Source: CAYNST01 sp964641175 (GTDB lineage: Bacteria; Pseudomonadota; Gammaproteobacteria; Pseudomonadales; Cellvibrionaceae). Taken from it: 8,068 nucleotides of DNA. Numbering within the stretch: position 1 is the stretch's first letter; each line of letters opens with the position of its first letter. The stretch lies in assembly GCA_964641175.1 (NCBI GenBank), contig CAZXLJ010000135.1, positions 1 to 8,068 of the forward strand. The letters are read 5' to 3'. The notes below the pieces were generated by a model. The model did no database searches and was not told the origin of the DNA. It worked only from the letters and a program-made list of their open reading frames with translations. Of this stretch, positions 6,443-8,068 are shown piece after piece. A program made the translations under genes and the position numbers.

Positions 6443-6548
6443 GAACATGCTCCTTGACCAATGGCCTGCCCATACGTCGACACAACGGCTGCGAGCCTTG
6501 CGGCTAAACAGAGACGGGGGTTATTTGCAGGAAGAAGATTGTGATGAG

Positions 6549-6567
6549 TTATTGTTATTAACAATAA
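6549..6567. promoter_or_regulatory. Perfect 19-bp palindrome, likely operator of the propeller-protein gene
   Basis: TTATTGTTA (6549-6557), a central T, and TAACAATAA (6559-6567) make 9-bp perfect arms. The site starts 5 bp downstream of the -10 box and covers the predicted +1 (about 6565), the classic position for a repressor operator. It is AT-rich and too weak in GC to be a good terminator hairpin for znuB. The TGTTA/TAACA core recalls Zur sites, but the half-sites are closer together than in the gammaproteobacterial Zur consensus. The regulator is unknown. Confidence 0.5.
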
Positions 6568-6571
6568 TCAG

Positions 6572-6600
6572 ACAATAAATAAATCAGAATAATTTGGCAA
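6572..6600 (-). promoter_or_regulatory. Sigma70-type promoter for the propeller-protein gene
   Basis: On the minus strand TTGCCA (6600-6595; 5 of 6 to TTGACA) and TATTGT (6577-6572; 4 of 6 to TATAAT) are separated by exactly 17 bp. The predicted start near 6565 gives a leader of about 120 nt before ATG 6442. The promoter lies wholly in the 168-bp gap downstream of znuB, so the propeller gene need not be part of the zinc operon. Confidence 0.5.
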
Positions 6601-6610
6601 TGACTATTTT

Positions 6611-7426
6611 TTAATCGTCCAGATTTAAACGAATTCGTCTGACGTTCAGCCGCGCGATGAGCCAGGTGGAGAAGAAGAAAATAGCGGCGCAAAGAACCAC
6701 GCCTGGACCTGCGGGAATATCGAGAAACCAGGAAGCCGCCAGACCGATAATGACTGCGAGCGCGCCGATGGCACTGGCTCCGATGGCCATGACGCCGGGC
6801 GATCGACTCAGGTTGCGACTCGCCGCCGCCGGAATGATCAGCAAGGCAGTAATTAATAAAATGCCTACCACTTTCATGGCAAATGCAATGACCAGCGCGA
6901 CCAGGGTCACCAGCAACAGGCGCAGTTTTTCGGTAGGCACGCCCTCGACCTTGGCCAGATCCTCATCCAGGGTAGCCAGCAGGAGCGAGCGCCAGGTGAA
7001 AAACAGGGTAGTCAGTACTGCCGCGGCGGTTGCGTAAATCCACAGAATGTCGGTGATATTGGCGGTTAACAGATCCCCGAACAGTAAGGCGTAAAGATCG
7101 ATGCGCGCATCGGATAACAGACTGACACACACCAGCCCTGCGGCCAGTGCCGTGTGGGAAAGAATGCCCAGCAAAGTGTCGGAGGCGAGTGATCGGGAGC
7201 GCTGCAATCCGGTGAGCAGCAACCCCAGCAGCAGGCTCGACGCGACCACGGCCAGTTGGGGCTGGATCTGCAGAAACAGACCGAGGCCAGCACCCAGCAG
7301 GGCCGCGTGCGCAAGGGTATCTCCGAAATAGGCCAGACGTCGCCAGATAACAAAGGCGCCCAGCGGACCGGTCATCAGCGCCACACCGATTCCGGCAGCG
7401 GCGGCAAGTATCAGAAAATCAGGCAT
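6611..7426 (-). CDS. znuB: Zinc ABC transporter permease ZnuB
   Basis: A 271-aa inner-membrane permease of the ABC-3 family that forms the Zn2+ channel with the ATPase ZnuC and the periplasmic binding protein ZnuA. It is very hydrophobic, with about eight predicted membrane segments. Family hallmarks are GDTLAHAALLG (35-45), the DEDLAKVEGV cytoplasmic segment (154-163) that contacts the ATPase, KVVGILLITALLIIPAAASR (185-204) and DIPAGPGVVL (236-245). Length is normal for ZnuB. The frame stays open to 7534, but the start is set at ATG 7426 because the preceding residues are encoded inside znuC and are Pro/Thr-rich and non-membranous. The start overlaps the znuC stop by 8 bp with no clear Shine-Dalgarno, suggesting translational coupling. 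Mn/Fe ABC-3 permeases look alike, but the His-rich partner ATPase favours zinc. Confidence 0.95.
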   Translation of the reverse strand: MPDFLILAAAAGIGVALMTGPLGAFVIWRRLAYFGDTLAHAALLGAGLGLFLQIQPQLAVVASSLLLGLLLTGLQRSRSLASDTLLGILSHTALAAGLVCVSLLSDARIDLYALLFGDLLTANITDILWIYATAAAVLTTLFFTWRSLLLATLDEDLAKVEGVPTEKLRLLLVTLVALVIAFAMKVVGILLITALLIIPAAASRNLSRSPGVMAIGASAIGALAVIIGLAASWFLDIPAGPGVVLCAAIFFFSTWLIARLNVRRIRLNLDD

Positions 7427-8068
7427 GGTGGTCGTGCTGACATTGGCCGGACTGGACAACGTCTCCGTGAAGGTTGTGTTCGTGATCGTGGTGGTGCGTG
7501 TAAATGGCGATATCGGTGGCGGTGGCTTCACCAAAAAGCTGGAGAAACTGGGGATTTTTGCTCACGCTTTCGGGCGCACCTTCGCAGCAGATATGGTGGT
7601 TCAGGCAGATCACCCGATCGGTCTGCGCCATCACCAGATGCAGATCATGGGAGACCATCAACACGCCGCAGCCGAGTTCGGCGCGGATTTCGGAAATGAT
7701 CCGGTACAGTTCCGCCTGCCCGGCGATGTCTACGCCCTGGGCCGGTTCATCAAGGACCAGCAGCTCCGGTTGTCGCAGCAAAGCACGGGTCAGGAGTACC
7801 CGTTGCAACTCGCCACCGGAGAGCTGCTGCAGCTGGGAGTCGAGCAGAGGCTCGATACCGAGTCGCTTGCTGTCCCGGGCGATGGCCGGCCGGTCGCGAC
7901 TGGCCAGTTCCAAAAAACCCTGCACCGTCATCGGCAGGGTGGCATCAAAACGCAATTGCTGCGGCATGTAACCGATTCGCAGGCGGGGACGGCGTTGCAC
8001 CGCTCCGGAGGAGGGCTGCAACAATCCCACGGCAATATTGACCAGCGAACTCTTGCCCGCCCCGTTGG
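7419..8068 (-). CDS. znuC: Zinc ABC transporter ATP-binding protein ZnuC (5' end outside the window)
   Basis: The cytoplasmic ATPase that powers ZnuB. The visible 215 residues start inside the Walker A motif (NGAGKSSL at the window edge), so roughly 35-40 N-terminal residues lie beyond it. Next come the Q-loop (IGYMPQQLRF), the ABC signature LSGGELQRVLLTRALL, Walker B LLVLDEPAQGVD and the H-loop VSHDLHLVM, all intact. The C-terminus after IAIYTHHHDHEHN carries nine His in about 26 residues plus a Cys, ending QHDHHA. E. coli ZnuC has a shorter His cluster after a similar GIYRHHH motif, which supports zinc rather than manganese. The stop codon overlaps the znuB start. Control is expected to be by Zur from a znuA/znuC promoter outside the window; that site is not visible. 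Confidence 0.96.
   Translation of the reverse strand, partial: NGAGKSSLVNIAVGLLQPSSGAVQRRPRLRIGYMPQQLRFDATLPMTVQGFLELASRDRPAIARDSKRLGIEPLLDSQLQQLSGGELQRVLLTRALLRQPELLVLDEPAQGVDIAGQAELYRIISEIRAELGCGVLMVSHDLHLVMAQTDRVICLNHHICCEGAPESVSKNPQFLQLFGEATATDIAIYTHHHDHEHNLHGDVVQSGQCQHDHHA

Noticed and set aside
6549..6567. Zur box controlling the zinc genes
   Set aside because: The core TGTTA/TAACA is reminiscent, but the half-site spacing is shorter than the Zur consensus and the site is downstream of znuB, not upstream of znuC.
7427..7534. 36-residue N-terminal extension of ZnuB
   Set aside because: It is read from znuC DNA in another frame, is Pro/Thr-rich and is not hydrophobic. ATG 7426 begins directly with the first membrane segment.

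Overview
The window looks like chromosomal DNA of a Gram-negative bacterium, most likely a gammaproteobacterium. It encodes a TonB-dependent outer-membrane receptor and a ZnuBC zinc ABC transporter with a His-rich ZnuC tail. A small exported protein with a long poly-serine tail recalls the Ser-rich linkers of polysaccharide-degrading gammaproteobacteria such as Cellvibrio, Saccharophagus and Teredinibacter. That last point is a hint, not a taxonomic assignment.

Layout. (1) 1-65 is undetermined edge sequence, and 66-206 is a 141-bp imperfect palindrome that looks like a dispersed palindromic repeat or MITE. Its right tip supplies the stop codon of the next gene. (2) 204-2156 (-) encodes a 650-aa TonB-dependent receptor with a leader of about 120 nt. 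(3) 2346-2588 (-) encodes an 80-aa FitA/Arc-like ribbon-helix-helix protein with no toxin beside it. (4) 2589-3015 is a 427-bp non-coding region holding a striking TACGTA-TTTT-TACGTA site. (5) 3016-3626 (+) encodes an exported protein of unknown function. Its signal peptide and its body lie in different frames, and one extra C in a C4 run would join them. (6) 3627-3763 carries two convergent terminator-like hairpins. (7) 3764-6442 (-) encodes a large exported multidomain protein ending in a glucose/sorbosone-dehydrogenase-like beta-propeller. It is preceded by a good sigma70-type promoter with a perfect 19-bp palindrome at the predicted transcription start. (8) 6611-8068 (-) holds znuB and the 5'-truncated znuC, overlapping by 8 bp, which form a zinc-uptake operon continuing beyond the right edge.

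Only znuC and znuB are clearly a joint functional unit. The receptor, the RHH protein and the propeller protein share a strand but are separated by 160-bp or larger gaps with their own signals, so I read them as separate transcription units. I see no prophage, CRISPR array, tRNA, rRNA or complete transposase. I do not see a convincing new multi-gene system. The most unusual items are the palindromic element that terminates the receptor gene, the frame-split poly-Ser exported protein, the palindrome at the promoter of the propeller gene, and that protein's domain architecture.
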